Assembly (NCBI GenBank): GCA_945862245.1 | Contig: CAMAXN010000005.1 | Location: 28,755-92,754, forward strand | Length of the DNA: 64,000 nucleotides | Reading direction: 5' to 3' | Origin: Prosthecobacter debontii | GTDB taxonomy: Bacteria > Verrucomicrobiota > Verrucomicrobiia > Verrucomicrobiales > Akkermansiaceae | Shown here: positions 9,148-18,030 of the stretch, one piece after another | Layout: every line of letters begins with the position of its first letter | Numbering within the stretch: position 1 is the stretch's first letter | Notes under the pieces: generated by a model | What the model was told of the DNA's origin: nothing | The model's database searches: none | Seen by the model: only the letters and a program-made list of their open reading frames with translations | Program-made: the position numbers and the translations under genes

Positions 9148-9192
9148 GGAATCAGGAGTTGTGATTTTCTCTGGGCTGTTGAGGATGGGGCT

Positions 9193-9816
9193 GTGAAGGA
9201 TTTGCGGAAAGTGCGGGATGTGGTGTTTGGGGGAATTGATTTCGAGGGTGCGGGGGCGCAGCGTGGCAAAGAAGACTGGCCGGTGCAGATCGGGATGGCG
9301 ACTTGGTCTTTGGAGGGCGGATATGGGGATTTGTTTGTGTCGTTCCTTGAATGCGAGGGCCAGGTGGATTGGTATGCGAAGAAGATTCATGGCATCGATG
9401 AGAGCAAGCTCGCAGGTGCGCCGAGTTTGCTTTCGCTGTGGCCGGAGGTGAATGGCCGCTTGGGTAACGGGGCCGTGCCGGTGGCTCATGCGAAGGGGAC
9501 GGAGAAGCGATTTTTGCGAAAATTCCCCGGAAATCCGTTTGATCCATGGGTGGACACTTTGCTGTTGGCGCGCGCGTCGTTGCCGGATTCCAAGAAGCAC
9601 TCGCTCGGTATTTTCTGCGAGGATGTGGGTGTAGCGGACAAGGTTAGGGAATTGGTGCCGGGGCGGGACTGGCATGACGCATTGTTCGACGCCGTAGCGA
9701 GCTTGGTTTTGCTAGAATGGATCATTAAGCGTTATGGCTTGGAGGATCTCCCGCTGTGGGCGCTGGTGGCTCCAAACACCGGCGCATGGTATCGTTTGCG
9801 CAAAGCGATGACATGA
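9193..9816 (+). CDS. DEDDh-type 3'-5' exonuclease (DnaQ/RNase T-like)
   Basis: The fold shows a first metal motif GGIDFEGAG (D-x-E), PVQIGMATW as in RNase T/DnaQ relatives, KIHGIDESKL and, near the end, WHDALFDAVAS holding the His-Asp pair of the DEDDh class. The second motif reads VAHAKGTEKRFL where the family usually has HNxxFD, so the expected Asp is replaced by Glu or shifted. The track ORF starts upstream in the repeat; GTG at 9193 with GAGGATGGGG about 8 bases ahead is more likely. It likely trims single-stranded DNA or RNA ends. Being divergent from mutS suggests, but does not prove, a DNA repair role. Confidence 0.82.
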   Translation: MKDLRKVRDVVFGGIDFEGAGAQRGKEDWPVQIGMATWSLEGGYGDLFVSFLECEGQVDWYAKKIHGIDESKLAGAPSLLSLWPEVNGRLGNGAVPVAHAKGTEKRFLRKFPGNPFDPWVDTLLLARASLPDSKKHSLGIFCEDVGVADKVRELVPGRDWHDALFDAVASLVLLEWIIKRYGLEDLPLWALVAPNTGAWYRLRKAMT

Positions 9817-9818
9817 TG

Positions 9819-9860
9819 TTCAAAACCTCAAATTTCAAACTTTAAACCTTAAGGAAGATA
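9819..9860. repeat. AT-rich dispersed intergenic repeat (copy B)
   Basis: CAAATTTCAAACTTTAAACC then TTAAGGAAGATAATAAGG directly follows the exonuclease stop codon. It shares the CTTTAAAC and GAAGA blocks with the copies near 9.1, 21.0, 33.2 and 35.5 kb. The rest of the 330-bp gap up to the DtxR-type gene holds only a doubtful small ORF. Confidence 0.65.
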
Positions 9861-9959
9861 ATAAGGCGGGCATTCAAAGGGCTTTAAAAATAGATTTTTC
9901 AAACATATGTTCGATTTCCCGTTGGTCGTTGAGGCGGTCTCCGGAAAAAAGGTTTGCCG

Positions 9960-10115
9960 ATGGTGGGCAGGAAATCGCGTGAGCGGGTGAACGCCGCGAT
10001 CAAGGCGGTGATGGATAAACTGCTAGTGGATAGGAGTGCAGAGGATTCACCGAACCGGGGCTTGCGGCGGATCAACGAAAAATCGATATTTTTACAAAGA
10101 GGCTTCCGTCCTTGA
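9960..10115 (+). CDS. Possible 51-residue basic small protein
   Basis: ATG at 9960 opens a frame of 51 codons too short for the ORF track, beginning MVGRKSRERVNAAIKAVMDK and ending before TGA at 10113. It is rich in Arg and Lys and has an amphipathic helix-like middle. There is no convincing ribosome site and I do not recognise a family. It fills part of the gap between the exonuclease and the metal-dependent regulator. It could equally be the worn end of a lost gene. Confidence 0.25.
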   Translation: MVGRKSRERVNAAIKAVMDKLLVDRSAEDSPNRGLRRINEKSIFLQRGFRP

Positions 10116-10148
10116 AAAGTGCGATTCCACCAGAAAGGATGGAGGCGG

Positions 10149-10598
10149 ATGACAAAACCCGTTTCAATGCGAACCAGCGGATCCATAGCGATGGACGATT
10201 ACCTCGAGCAGATCCTGCATCTCATCGAGGAGAAGGGCTATGCCCGCGCCGTGGACATCTCCACGAATCTTGGTATCTCTCAAGCCAGTGTAACAAGCAT
10301 GCTTCAGAAGCTCGACTCTGAGGGTTTGGTGAACCACGAGAAATACCGTGGCACCGTCCTAACCGAGAACGGCGGTCGCATCGCCCGTGCGATCGTGGAG
10401 CGCCACGAAACGCTCACCCGTTTCCTGCGGCTCTTTGGGCTGGATGAGGAAACTATCTACCGCGATGTGGAGGGCATGGAGCACCACGTTTCCCGCCCCA
10501 CGCTGGAGGTGATCCGTGCTGTGGCTGACGCGCTGGAGGGGGATGGGAAATTCTTGGATAAGGTAAAAGGGCGGATCTACCCAGAAAAAGCTGTCTGA
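10149..10598 (+). CDS. DtxR/MntR-family metal-dependent transcription regulator
   Basis: The N-terminal winged helix is typical: MDDYLEQILHLIEEKGYARA, VDISTNLGISQASVTSMLQK and GLVNHEKYRGTVLTENG. It is followed by the dimerisation and metal-binding domain with ERHETLTRFLRLFGL and VEGMEHHVSRPTLE. Conserved His and Glu residues there are the usual Mn or Fe ligands. At about 149 residues it lacks the SH3-like third domain, as in MntR. Start ATG at 10149 follows GGATGGAGG, although with a short spacer. Members repress metal uptake genes when Mn2+ or Fe2+ is abundant; no transporter lies next to it, so the target is unknown. Confidence 0.9.
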   Translation: MTKPVSMRTSGSIAMDDYLEQILHLIEEKGYARAVDISTNLGISQASVTSMLQKLDSEGLVNHEKYRGTVLTENGGRIARAIVERHETLTRFLRLFGLDEETIYRDVEGMEHHVSRPTLEVIRAVADALEGDGKFLDKVKGRIYPEKAV

Positions 10599-10753
10599 TT
10601 TCGGTGGCTTGGAGTTTTGTCTAAACTTCAGGAGAAAAATTATTCGTTTATGCACTTTCTCGATGGCTAATCGGGTGAGCATGGCTCATGCTGAAAGATG
10701 GTAAGAGCGTAGAGAGCTCTGTTCCGAATTCAAACCATACCCACCTTAGAACC

Positions 10754-11341
10754 ATGCAAACCGCAAACGTAAATTTGCCCGTCACCGTAACGGTGAGGCA
10801 CGAAAGTGTGACCGATTCCCTGCGCGACTACGCCCAGAAGAAAATCGAGAGTCTGCATCTTGATTACCCAAAAATCATCGAGGCAAAGGTGATCATGGAT
10901 GTGCAGAAAAACCGGCATATCGCGGAAATTATTCTTTTTTGCACGAACCACATTACTATCGAGGCGCTTACCGAGGAGAGAGATATGTATGTGGCGCTTG
11001 ACGAAACGATCGAAAAAATCGCGCGGCGCATGCGCAAGCATAAGACACGGCTTCTTAAGAAGAGCCGCCCGCACCGCAACCAGTCGATCCGCTACATTGA
11101 GGAGCGTTACTTCACCGAGGAAGCGATGGATCATCCAGAGGAATCCGTGCACGATCCAGAACCGTTCATCATTCACCCCGACAAGTATGCCGTGAAGACG
11201 ATGTTCAAGGAAGACGCGATCATGGAGTTGGAGCTGACGGATCGCCCGTTCGTTCTCTACAAGAGCGCACGCCGCGGCTGCCTAACCATTATCTATCGTC
11301 GAAAGGACCGCGAATACGCGGCTCTCGACGTAAATGCCTGA
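10754..11341 (+). CDS. hpf: Long-form ribosome hibernation promoting factor
   Basis: The N-terminal domain (VTVTVRHESVTDSLRDYAQK, then HIAEIILFCTNH and the basic KIARRMRKHKTRLLKK) is the S30AE/HPF fold that binds the 30S decoding centre. The C-terminal extension (KTMFKEDAIMELELTDRPF and TIIYRRKDREYAALDV) is the dimerisation domain of long HPF, which joins two ribosomes into inactive 100S particles. The track start is upstream; Met at 10754 (MQTANVNLP) fits family N-termini. No strong ribosome site is visible. It probably acts in starvation or stationary phase. Confidence 0.92.
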   Translation: MQTANVNLPVTVTVRHESVTDSLRDYAQKKIESLHLDYPKIIEAKVIMDVQKNRHIAEIILFCTNHITIEALTEERDMYVALDETIEKIARRMRKHKTRLLKKSRPHRNQSIRYIEERYFTEEAMDHPEESVHDPEPFIIHPDKYAVKTMFKEDAIMELELTDRPFVLYKSARRGCLTIIYRRKDREYAALDVNA

Positions 11342-11493
11342 TCACTCAGCGCGAAAGATTACGAGGTGCGGCTTAATAACGACGAATCCACTCTATAAAG
11401 CCCCACACGCCTTGGCGTCCCAAAGCCAGAAATCTGCGCACCCAGCGGAAAGGTGTGCTTGCGTCAAAGGTCGTACACTGCTTGTTTTAACTC

Positions 11494-11940
11494 ATGTTTA
11501 AGCCCTACCCCACTATCATTCCCGGCCTCCGCAGCCCCTCAGAAATGGTAGGCGGCATCGTTTATTTCGGAAGAATGCTCGACAAGATACGCCTTTACGC
11601 CGAGGGCAAACTTCCGGAGGAATGGGCGACTATGCTCGGTGACAGCTACGCTGGCAGCTTCGATTCCCGAATCTGCCATTTTCTCGGCATCAATTACTCG
11701 GATATCAACGCCGAAACCCTTAAGGGAGGTAGCGATGACGAGTTGCTCGAGTGGGCTTTCGGAAATGGTCGCAGACCGGGCGCCGAGGAGATCGAGGTTT
11801 GGAATGGATTCATGATAAAACGCGGCTGGCGCGACTCCGCATCCCAGCGCGTCAAGGAACGTCTCAAGGAAATCGGCTTGGAGCCCGGTACGGTGGAAAC
11901 CTTGTTCGAGTTCATCGATCTAGATGAGGGGCGGCGCTGA
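11494..11940 (+). CDS. DUF5069 domain protein
   Basis: The protein starts with IIPGLRSPSEMVGGIVYFGR and MLDKIRLYAEGKLPEEW, the signature of DUF5069, a small domain common in Verrucomicrobiota and relatives. At 148 residues it is a single, complete domain with a conserved FLGINY centre and a helical C-terminus. No catalytic motif, signal peptide or membrane helix is seen. Function is unknown. It is probably monocistronic, with 150 bp on the upstream side and about 80 bp before the next gene. Confidence 0.85.
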   Translation: MFKPYPTIIPGLRSPSEMVGGIVYFGRMLDKIRLYAEGKLPEEWATMLGDSYAGSFDSRICHFLGINYSDINAETLKGGSDDELLEWAFGNGRRPGAEEIEVWNGFMIKRGWRDSASQRVKERLKEIGLEPGTVETLFEFIDLDEGRR

Positions 11941-12021
11941 GGCGGTCTATCCCGCTGCGGTGCATACCGTTAATCAGAAATGCCGCTTGCGGGGTGATTG
12001 CCGGCGTGTCTTAGTCATCCC

Positions 12022-12552
12022 ATGAAATACCTAATCGTTCTGATATCGATAGGTTTGGCAATTTCCGCTCGCGGGCAGAAAGAGGGCTTTGATGCGGTGG
12101 AAGGTCCAAACGTGCGCGTAATGCGGCATGAAGACGGCTCACGGTCGGTCTTTACCCGTAGCCCTGATGCCCGAACCCTCACCAAGAAAACCTATACAGG
12201 GCAAGGTGCCTTATTTCTCGTAACGATCTACCGCATGGAGGCACAGGGAAACCCGCTAAATTGCAAGATTTACGACGGCCAGAAGAATGAGATGTTCAAG
12301 TCTCGCTATGGCTATCGCAAAACGGATGGGCAGCTCCTTGAGGAGCAAATGTTCGATTCGCGGGTCAAGCGAATCGATCCCAATACCGGTGAGGAAATGC
12401 CTGTGAGGCGTTTCATCTATACCTACGATGCTCTCGGGAACCGCAGTGCGCCTATTTCGATCACGCTGACGCCCGGCAAGACCGCCGAGGAGGTTTACGG
12501 CAAACCGACGGCGCCCGATTCTGATCTATTCGATGTTCCTCAGGGAAGGTGA
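12022..12552 (+). CDS. Exported protein of unknown function
   Basis: ATG at 12022 gives a cleavable signal peptide (MKYLIVLISIGLAISARGQ) ahead of about 155 residues of mainly beta sequence. It contains GSRSVFTRSPDARTLTKKTY and, later, EEMPVRRFIYTYDALGNRSA. The YDALGNR string recalls RHS/YD repeats but occurs once only, so I do not assign that family. The stop codon overlaps a possible GTG start of the next gene, which suggests that the two are co-transcribed. Confidence 0.7.
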   Translation: MKYLIVLISIGLAISARGQKEGFDAVEGPNVRVMRHEDGSRSVFTRSPDARTLTKKTYTGQGALFLVTIYRMEAQGNPLNCKIYDGQKNEMFKSRYGYRKTDGQLLEEQMFDSRVKRIDPNTGEEMPVRRFIYTYDALGNRSAPISITLTPGKTAEEVYGKPTAPDSDLFDVPQGR

Positions 12553-12563
12553 GGTTTTTTGGG

Positions 12564-13820
12564 ATGATTTCTGGAAAAGTATTGCTGCCTGTGCTGGTAG
12601 GAACTGCGATTGGCGCAGCGGGCTGGATGCAAGCTTCGCGTGGTGGCGGCTCGGAGCTTCTGCTAGAGGAACTCAGGATCGCGGAGCAAGAGATCGCGAT
12701 GATGGAGCGCGAGAACGCCTCGCTGCGCTCGCTCGCGCAGGGTGGTGGTGAGGTGGCGGTGCCTCAGGAAATGATTGCGAAAGTGGAGAAGGATTACGGC
12801 CTCACGTTCCTTGCCAGCCCTGTGTTTCATCGCATCGCAGGGGAGGAGTTGGGATACCGCATCGAGGCGGCGATTGAGAGCCGCTTCGGCCCGCAGGGCG
12901 TCGACGACCGCCAGGAGGCCTATCGCCTGATCGGCTGGCTGCGAGAGGGCGAAGGCTTGCTGGAACAGATCGTCGCGGTGAAATCGGTGGGGGCTTTAGG
13001 GTGGTTCGATGAAATGACCGGTGATGCATGGGTGACGGATCGTTTCGACCTGAAAAACGTACCCGATCAGGCGGCGATGGTGCGGCTGCTGGTTAGGATT
13101 TTGCTCAACCAACATTTCCCGCCGCCCGCTGTGTATCTAGGCGATGACGCTGCGCGGGCGAGGGAGGCGCTGCATGCCGGCGCAGCTTCTGGTGCGGAGG
13201 CAAGGTTATACGCCGCAAGCGCGCGGGGCATCGGTTTCATGCCGATGAACGACAATAGCGCCGCTGCTCGCCTGCTGCTTACGCTTTCGGAATTCGTTCA
13301 AGGAGTAAGTCTCTTCCCGGCTGTAGAGGGGAAAAGCCTCGCCGACACTCTCTACCTGAAAGGCGCGGCGGAGTTTGCGGATGGTATGAGGAAGTCTCCG
13401 CAGAACACTTTGGAGATTGTATTGCCGGGCGAGTCCGGGCGCGGCGGTGAAGTCACGCTTCCGGAGATTCCCGAAGAGGTGTATCTCAGGGAAAGTGCCG
13501 GTTACCTCGGCCTGCGCCTTTGGATTTCGTTGACCGATGACCTCGGAATGGCGGAGGAAGTTTCGCGCTCTTGGCTAAAGGATAGCTACGTGCTCTTTGC
13601 CGACGGCGAGATGTCGAGTGGGCTGGTGTGGGAGGTAACCTTCGAAAACAAGGCGGCGGCTGATACTTTCGCGAAGGTCTCGCATGACTTTACCCAAGCG
13701 ATGGCGGTAAAAGGTCGTTACTTAGGCACGGTTAGGGTCTCGGAAACGACCGTCAGGTTTTTTAACACCGCAACAAAAGAGAGCGCCGCGAAGCTGGAAG
13801 AGAATTCCAACCGCAAATGA
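12564..13820 (+). CDS. Membrane-anchored protein of unknown function
   Basis: The product of about 418 residues starts with a single hydrophobic segment (ISGKVLLPVLVGTAIGAAGWM). A short coiled coil (LLLEELRIAEQEIAMMEREN) follows, then a long mixed domain without motifs I recognise. The C-terminal third has alternating strands, for example LVWEVTFENKAAADTF. ATG at 12564 has GGTGAGG nine bases upstream; the GTG at 12549 in the track is less likely. It follows the exported protein gene by 11 bp, so the pair is probably an operon acting at the cell envelope. Confidence 0.65.
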   Translation: MISGKVLLPVLVGTAIGAAGWMQASRGGGSELLLEELRIAEQEIAMMERENASLRSLAQGGGEVAVPQEMIAKVEKDYGLTFLASPVFHRIAGEELGYRIEAAIESRFGPQGVDDRQEAYRLIGWLREGEGLLEQIVAVKSVGALGWFDEMTGDAWVTDRFDLKNVPDQAAMVRLLVRILLNQHFPPPAVYLGDDAARAREALHAGAASGAEARLYAASARGIGFMPMNDNSAAARLLLTLSEFVQGVSLFPAVEGKSLADTLYLKGAAEFADGMRKSPQNTLEIVLPGESGRGGEVTLPEIPEEVYLRESAGYLGLRLWISLTDDLGMAEEVSRSWLKDSYVLFADGEMSSGLVWEVTFENKAAADTFAKVSHDFTQAMAVKGRYLGTVRVSETTVRFFNTATKESAAKLEENSNRK

Positions 13821-13902
13821 ACGCAAATTTTTATTAGAACCTAAGAAGCTTTCATTGAATATAAATTCCATGTTCCCATGCTATTATTAGCGTCCATACG
13901 TA

Positions 13903-14336
13903 GTTAAAGTCATCAATGTTTATTCTGGCGAAATAGCCGTGCGCACGCGCGGGAAGGGGACTTACAAGATCACGGCGGCGATTGAGCGTCTTGTCCGTGA
14001 ATCCAGCGTGAGCGATGGACAGGTCACGATTTTCCGCCGCCACACCAGTGCCAGCCTAATCCTCATGGAAAACGCCGACCCTCTGCCCGCCGCGATTTGG
14101 AACGATGGTACGACCGCCTTGTTCGTGAGGACGACCCCGACTTCATCCACACTCATGATAGGACGGACGATATGCCTAGCCACATCCGCATGGCACTCAC
14201 CCGCTCCCTCGAAGTGATTCCAGTCCACGGCGGTCACATGACGCTAGGCTCTTGGCAGGGTATCTTCGTCTTCGAGCACCGCCGCGATCCTCACTCGCGC
14301 CGTATCGCGGTGACGGTGACGGTGACTGGTATATAA
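13903..14336 (+). pseudogene. yjbQ: Decayed YjbQ/UPF0047 family gene
   Basis: Two frames together give a complete YjbQ-like sequence: SGEIAVRTRGKGTYKITAAI, then FRRHTSASLILMENADP, then after a frame change RWYDRLVREDDPDFIHTHD, DDMPSHIRMALTRS and GTLGSWQGIFVFEHR-like text. One missing base near 14085 separates them; adding it restores DPSARRDLERWYD. In addition, homology continues upstream of GTG 13939 (VINVYSGEIA) to a stop at 13888, with no ATG, GTG or TTG in that stretch. Both the start and the frame therefore look damaged. The family has weak thiamine-phosphate synthase activity. A sequencing error could explain the frameshift but not easily the lost start. Confidence 0.8.
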
Positions 14337-14379
14337 TTTGATGAAAGTCTCTGCACGCTTCTAACGTTTTATTAAAACG

Positions 14380-15333
14380 ATGAAATTACATACCATTCTC
14401 GCAGCCTTTTTCATTTCCACCCTTTGCCATGCAGAGGAGCCCAAAAATATATTACTGCTTGCAGGCAGGCCTTCACATGGGCCTGGTGCCCATGAACACA
14501 ACGCGGGTGTACTGCTACTGAAGAAATGCCTCGACGAAAGCGGCCTCCCTATCGAGAGCACGGCTACCCAGAATGGTGAATGGCCGAGCAGGGACCAACT
14601 TGCTGCCGCTGATACCATATTGATTTACTGCGACGGTGGTGGCAACCACCTAATTCTTCAAGACGACCGAATGCAGCAACTCGCCAAGGAAATGAAACGC
14701 GGCTGCGGCCTAGTTTGCTTGCACTACGCAGTGGAAATCCCTAAGGATAGAGGCGGCCCGGAAATGCTCGGCTGGATGGGCGGCTACTTCGAAATGGACT
14801 GGAGCGTGAACCCGCATTGGACGGCGGACTTCAAAAGTTTTCCCACACATCCCATCAGCAGCGGACTCAAGCCCTACGCCTTACTCGATGAATGGTATTT
14901 TCACATGCGCTTCACGGATCAAGGTAAAATCACCCACGTCCTGTCCGCCACCGCGCCCGAGGAGACAATGAATCGTCCCGACGGCGGCCACTCAGGCAAC
15001 CCACACGTGCGCAAGGCGGTGGCCGCTGGCCTGCCGCAAACCGTGGCATGGGCCTTTGTAAATGTGGACGGCGGACGCGGATTTGGTTTCACCGGAGGCC
15101 ATTTCCACAAAAACTGGGGCGATGATAACCAGCGCAAGGTCGTTCTGAATGCCATCCTGTGGACGGCCAAGGCAGAGGTTCCCGCCGATGGTGTGCCGAG
15201 CAAAGTAACTGCGGAGGAATTGGTGGCGAATCTTGATCCGAAAGGCCAGCAATCAAAGCGTGAGGACAACCTGCTCCTCCCCGGCGCCTCAGCGGATCCT
15301 GCGTTCTGCGCTGCCTGCCAAGCGAGACATTGA
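14380..15333 (+). CDS. Secreted ThuA-like domain protein
   Basis: A signal peptide (MKLHTILAAFFISTLCHA) precedes a ThuA-like fold, a relative of class I glutamine amidotransferases: KNILLLAGRPSHGPGAHEHN, DTILIYCDGGGNHL, CGLVCLHYAVEIP and DEWYFHMRF, ending with GGRGFGFTGGHFHKNWGD. Such proteins are abundant in Verrucomicrobiota and Planctomycetota and are linked to carbohydrate turnover; the reaction is not established. The nucleophile-elbow position reads CLHYA, as in relatives that lack amidotransferase activity. The C-terminus carries a short cysteine pair (CAAC). It is monocistronic and convergent with hrpB. Confidence 0.85.
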   Translation: MKLHTILAAFFISTLCHAEEPKNILLLAGRPSHGPGAHEHNAGVLLLKKCLDESGLPIESTATQNGEWPSRDQLAAADTILIYCDGGGNHLILQDDRMQQLAKEMKRGCGLVCLHYAVEIPKDRGGPEMLGWMGGYFEMDWSVNPHWTADFKSFPTHPISSGLKPYALLDEWYFHMRFTDQGKITHVLSATAPEETMNRPDGGHSGNPHVRKAVAAGLPQTVAWAFVNVDGGRGFGFTGGHFHKNWGDDNQRKVVLNAILWTAKAEVPADGVPSKVTAEELVANLDPKGQQSKREDNLLLPGASADPAFCAACQARH

Positions 15334-15412
15334 CGGTTGAAATCTAGCGCTTAATACCGCCCACAAAGAAGCTCACTGCTTTGAAGATCTGTCCGCCTCC
15401 CACTTGATCATT

Positions 15413-17959
15413 TTATGATGGCCAAGGATGCCTAGGGTATCTTCCTGCGAGTTCCTTTTTCATCTGCGGGTAGCCGTTTGCCCAGAAATTAGGGATGTCC
15501 TTAGTCATCTGCCAGGGGCGCTGGTTCGGCGCGAGGATGTGGACCAGTAGGGGAATCCTTCCGCCTGCGATGGTCGGGGTGGTGTTCGTGCCGACGAGTT
15601 GCGGGAGTTTCGCGGAGAAGAACGGATCGAGTTCCGCATCGTAAGTGACTTTCGGTGTGTGGCCGGAGATGAGGCGGATGCGCTCCGGGCAATGGGTATC
15701 TAACAGATGTCGCTGTTGGTAGGAAAGCCAGTCGTTTAGCGTCGGCCAGACGGGGGCTTCCTTGATCTCCTTGTAGCTCACGGCCCCGTGGCAGATCTGG
15801 GAAACGGCGGCGATGCGGTCATCCTCCGTCCATGTTGGTAAGCCCAGCTCCGGCATCCATTTCGAGATGCACGCCAAGCGGTGGGTGAACTGCTCGACCT
15901 GCGCGTCCCAGTTTTTAAGCACGAGTTCTCCGGAAAGGACGCGCTTAGCGAGTATCTCTGCTGCGGCGTCGGGCGGGACGTTCTGGTCGGTTTCCTTAGA
16001 GTCTAGGACTAGGTCGCGGAATTTCCGTTGTTGTAGCCGGACGACTCTTCTACGTGATTCATCGTAGTTCGCGCTGTCGGTGGTTTCGATTTCGCCGGGG
16101 AAAACCTCTTCGAGCCATGGCAGCTCGATGGCGGTGGCGAGGCGGAGGTGGGTGATGGTTTCCCGTGCCTCGACTTCGGTGATCTCGCAGGCGACGAATG
16201 AATCGGCTTTTCTCACGCAGGATTGTTCGTCGAGTTTGCCCCGGCGGTTACCGACGATGCGGCAGGCGAGGTTGCCTTGACTGAGGCGGATGGCGAGTTG
16301 GTCGGAGAATGCGGCGAGGATGGATTTTGCGACGGCCTCGCGGTGGGTATGGAAGTCGATCTTTCGCTCGCACACGCGAGGGAAAAGTTTCAGTAGGCGG
16401 GAAAGGATTTGTGCAGCGTCCTTGACTCCACGGTTGTTGATGCCGGTGCTTTGCGGCCGCCTGGAAGGTCGGCTTTCTATAGCGGATTCGAAGGCTCGGT
16501 ATTCGCCGGCAAAGTCCGAGGGGTCGTCGGGAAAAATGAAATCTTTACGAGAGTTTCCGGCGTTACCTTTGGGGAAAATGCCTTCGCTCTGGACGACGGC
16601 GGCGATGAAGGCGGTTTCCGGTAGGCAGCCGTTGTGGACTCCGGCGATGAGCAGGCGGGAGAAACGCGGCTCCAGCGGAAGCGCGGCCATTTCACGACCT
16701 GTATCTGTTAGATTTCCGGCGGCGTTGAGTGCGTGGAGATCGCGGAGGAGATGCTCGGCTTTTTCCAAGGAGGCAGCAGTGGGGGCGTCGAGCCAGCGGA
16801 AATGACGTGGGTCTGATACGCCTGCGGCTTTGAGGAGGAGGATGGCCTCGGAGAGATCGATGCGGTGCACCTCCGGCGTCTCGAATTCCTCGCGGCGGGC
16901 GTGATCTGCCTGGCTCCAGAGGCGCAGACATCGACCCGGTGCGGTGCGTCCGGCCCGGCCCGCGCGCTGGTCGGCGGCGGCGCGGGAAATTTTGCGAATC
17001 AGCAGGGTGTTTATGCCACGGCGGGGATCAAAGGCGGACGCGCGGGCGAGGCCGGTGTCGATCACCGTGCGGATGCCGGGGATGGTGAGCGAGGTTTCCG
17101 CGACGTTGGTGGAGACGATGATCCTGGGTTTATCCGAAGGGTTAATCGCGCGTTCCTGATCGGCGGGGGGGAGGGCGGAGTAGAGCGGAAAAATGTCGTG
17201 GCCACGGCAGGCGGCGGAGTTTTCTAACAGCTCGATGGTGCGGCGGATCTCGTGAGTGCCGGGGAGGAAGACTAGGATGTTGCCGCAATCTGGCATCGCA
17301 AGTGCCTCGCGTGTGAGAGCGGCGGCTTGTTCCCAGATGGTTGCTTCGCGTTGCGGGCCGGCCTGGCGATGGTTCGTTGCGGCCTTGTGAGGGCGGTGCA
17401 GGATTTCCACGGGATAAGTGCGGCCTCCGGCGCTGAGTTGCGTGACCGGAGTCATGTAGTCTGCGAGGGGGCCTGTCTCCAAGGTGGCGGACATCACGAT
17501 CACGCGCAGGTCGGGTCGTTTTGCTTCCTGAAGATTGAGGCAACGTGCGAGTGAGATATCCACCGCGAGACGGCGCTCATGGAACTCATCGAAAATCACT
17601 GCCGAAACCCCGGCGAGTCCGGGATCATCGTGCAACATGCGTTGGAATACGCCATCGGTGACGTAGAAAATTTTCGTCTGCGCGGATTGCTTGGAATCGA
17701 AACGCACTGCGTAACCGACCTCTTGCCCGAGCGCTGTCCGCCGATTTTTTGCCACGAAACCTGCGAGTAATCGCGCCGCCATACGCCGCGGCTCGATCAC
17801 CACCACACGCCCGGAGATTTCCGGTAAATCCGCCAATATCCCGGGAACTTCCGTGGATTTACCCGAACCTGTCGGTGCAGTCAGCAGCACGCGCGAACGT
17901 TCCGACAGTAAGGCGGCGGCGCGGATTTCGGCGGTGATTTCGTGAATGGGCAACAGCAC
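15413..17959 (-). CDS. hrpB: ATP-dependent helicase HrpB
   Basis: This is a DEAH-like superfamily 2 helicase with Walker A TAPTGSGKSTEVPG near the N-terminus, the HrpB-type motif II DEFHERR, SAT motif VIVMSATLETG and motif VI DQRAGRAGRTAPG. The HrpB-specific C-terminal domain closes with PNQRPWQMTKDIPNFW and RYPRHPWP. The track start at 18184 would be encoded inside a hairpin repeat element. I prefer GTG at 17959, giving VLLPIHEITAEIRAA as in family members, for about 848 residues. The cellular role of HrpB is poorly defined. It has no operon partner here. Confidence 0.93.
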   Translation of the reverse strand: MLLPIHEITAEIRAAALLSERSRVLLTAPTGSGKSTEVPGILADLPEISGRVVVIEPRRMAARLLAGFVAKNRRTALGQEVGYAVRFDSKQSAQTKIFYVTDGVFQRMLHDDPGLAGVSAVIFDEFHERRLAVDISLARCLNLQEAKRPDLRVIVMSATLETGPLADYMTPVTQLSAGGRTYPVEILHRPHKAATNHRQAGPQREATIWEQAAALTREALAMPDCGNILVFLPGTHEIRRTIELLENSAACRGHDIFPLYSALPPADQERAINPSDKPRIIVSTNVAETSLTIPGIRTVIDTGLARASAFDPRRGINTLLIRKISRAAADQRAGRAGRTAPGRCLRLWSQADHARREEFETPEVHRIDLSEAILLLKAAGVSDPRHFRWLDAPTAASLEKAEHLLRDLHALNAAGNLTDTGREMAALPLEPRFSRLLIAGVHNGCLPETAFIAAVVQSEGIFPKGNAGNSRKDFIFPDDPSDFAGEYRAFESAIESRPSRRPQSTGINNRGVKDAAQILSRLLKLFPRVCERKIDFHTHREAVAKSILAAFSDQLAIRLSQGNLACRIVGNRRGKLDEQSCVRKADSFVACEITEVEARETITHLRLATAIELPWLEEVFPGEIETTDSANYDESRRRVVRLQQRKFRDLVLDSKETDQNVPPDAAAEILAKRVLSGELVLKNWDAQVEQFTHRLACISKWMPELGLPTWTEDDRIAAVSQICHGAVSYKEIKEAPVWPTLNDWLSYQQRHLLDTHCPERIRLISGHTPKVTYDAELDPFFSAKLPQLVGTNTTPTIAGGRIPLLVHILAPNQRPWQMTKDIPNFWANGYPQMKKELAGRYPRHPWPS

Positions 17960-18030
17960 ACGGCGAAGTTGGGGGAAAGGCGGGGAAGATGCAATCGTGA
18001 GGGAGAGGGGCGGCTGGGAAGAATTGGGTA

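Noticed and set aside
12022-12552. RHS/YD-repeat protein
   Set aside because: Only one YDALGNR string is present and there is no repeat array.
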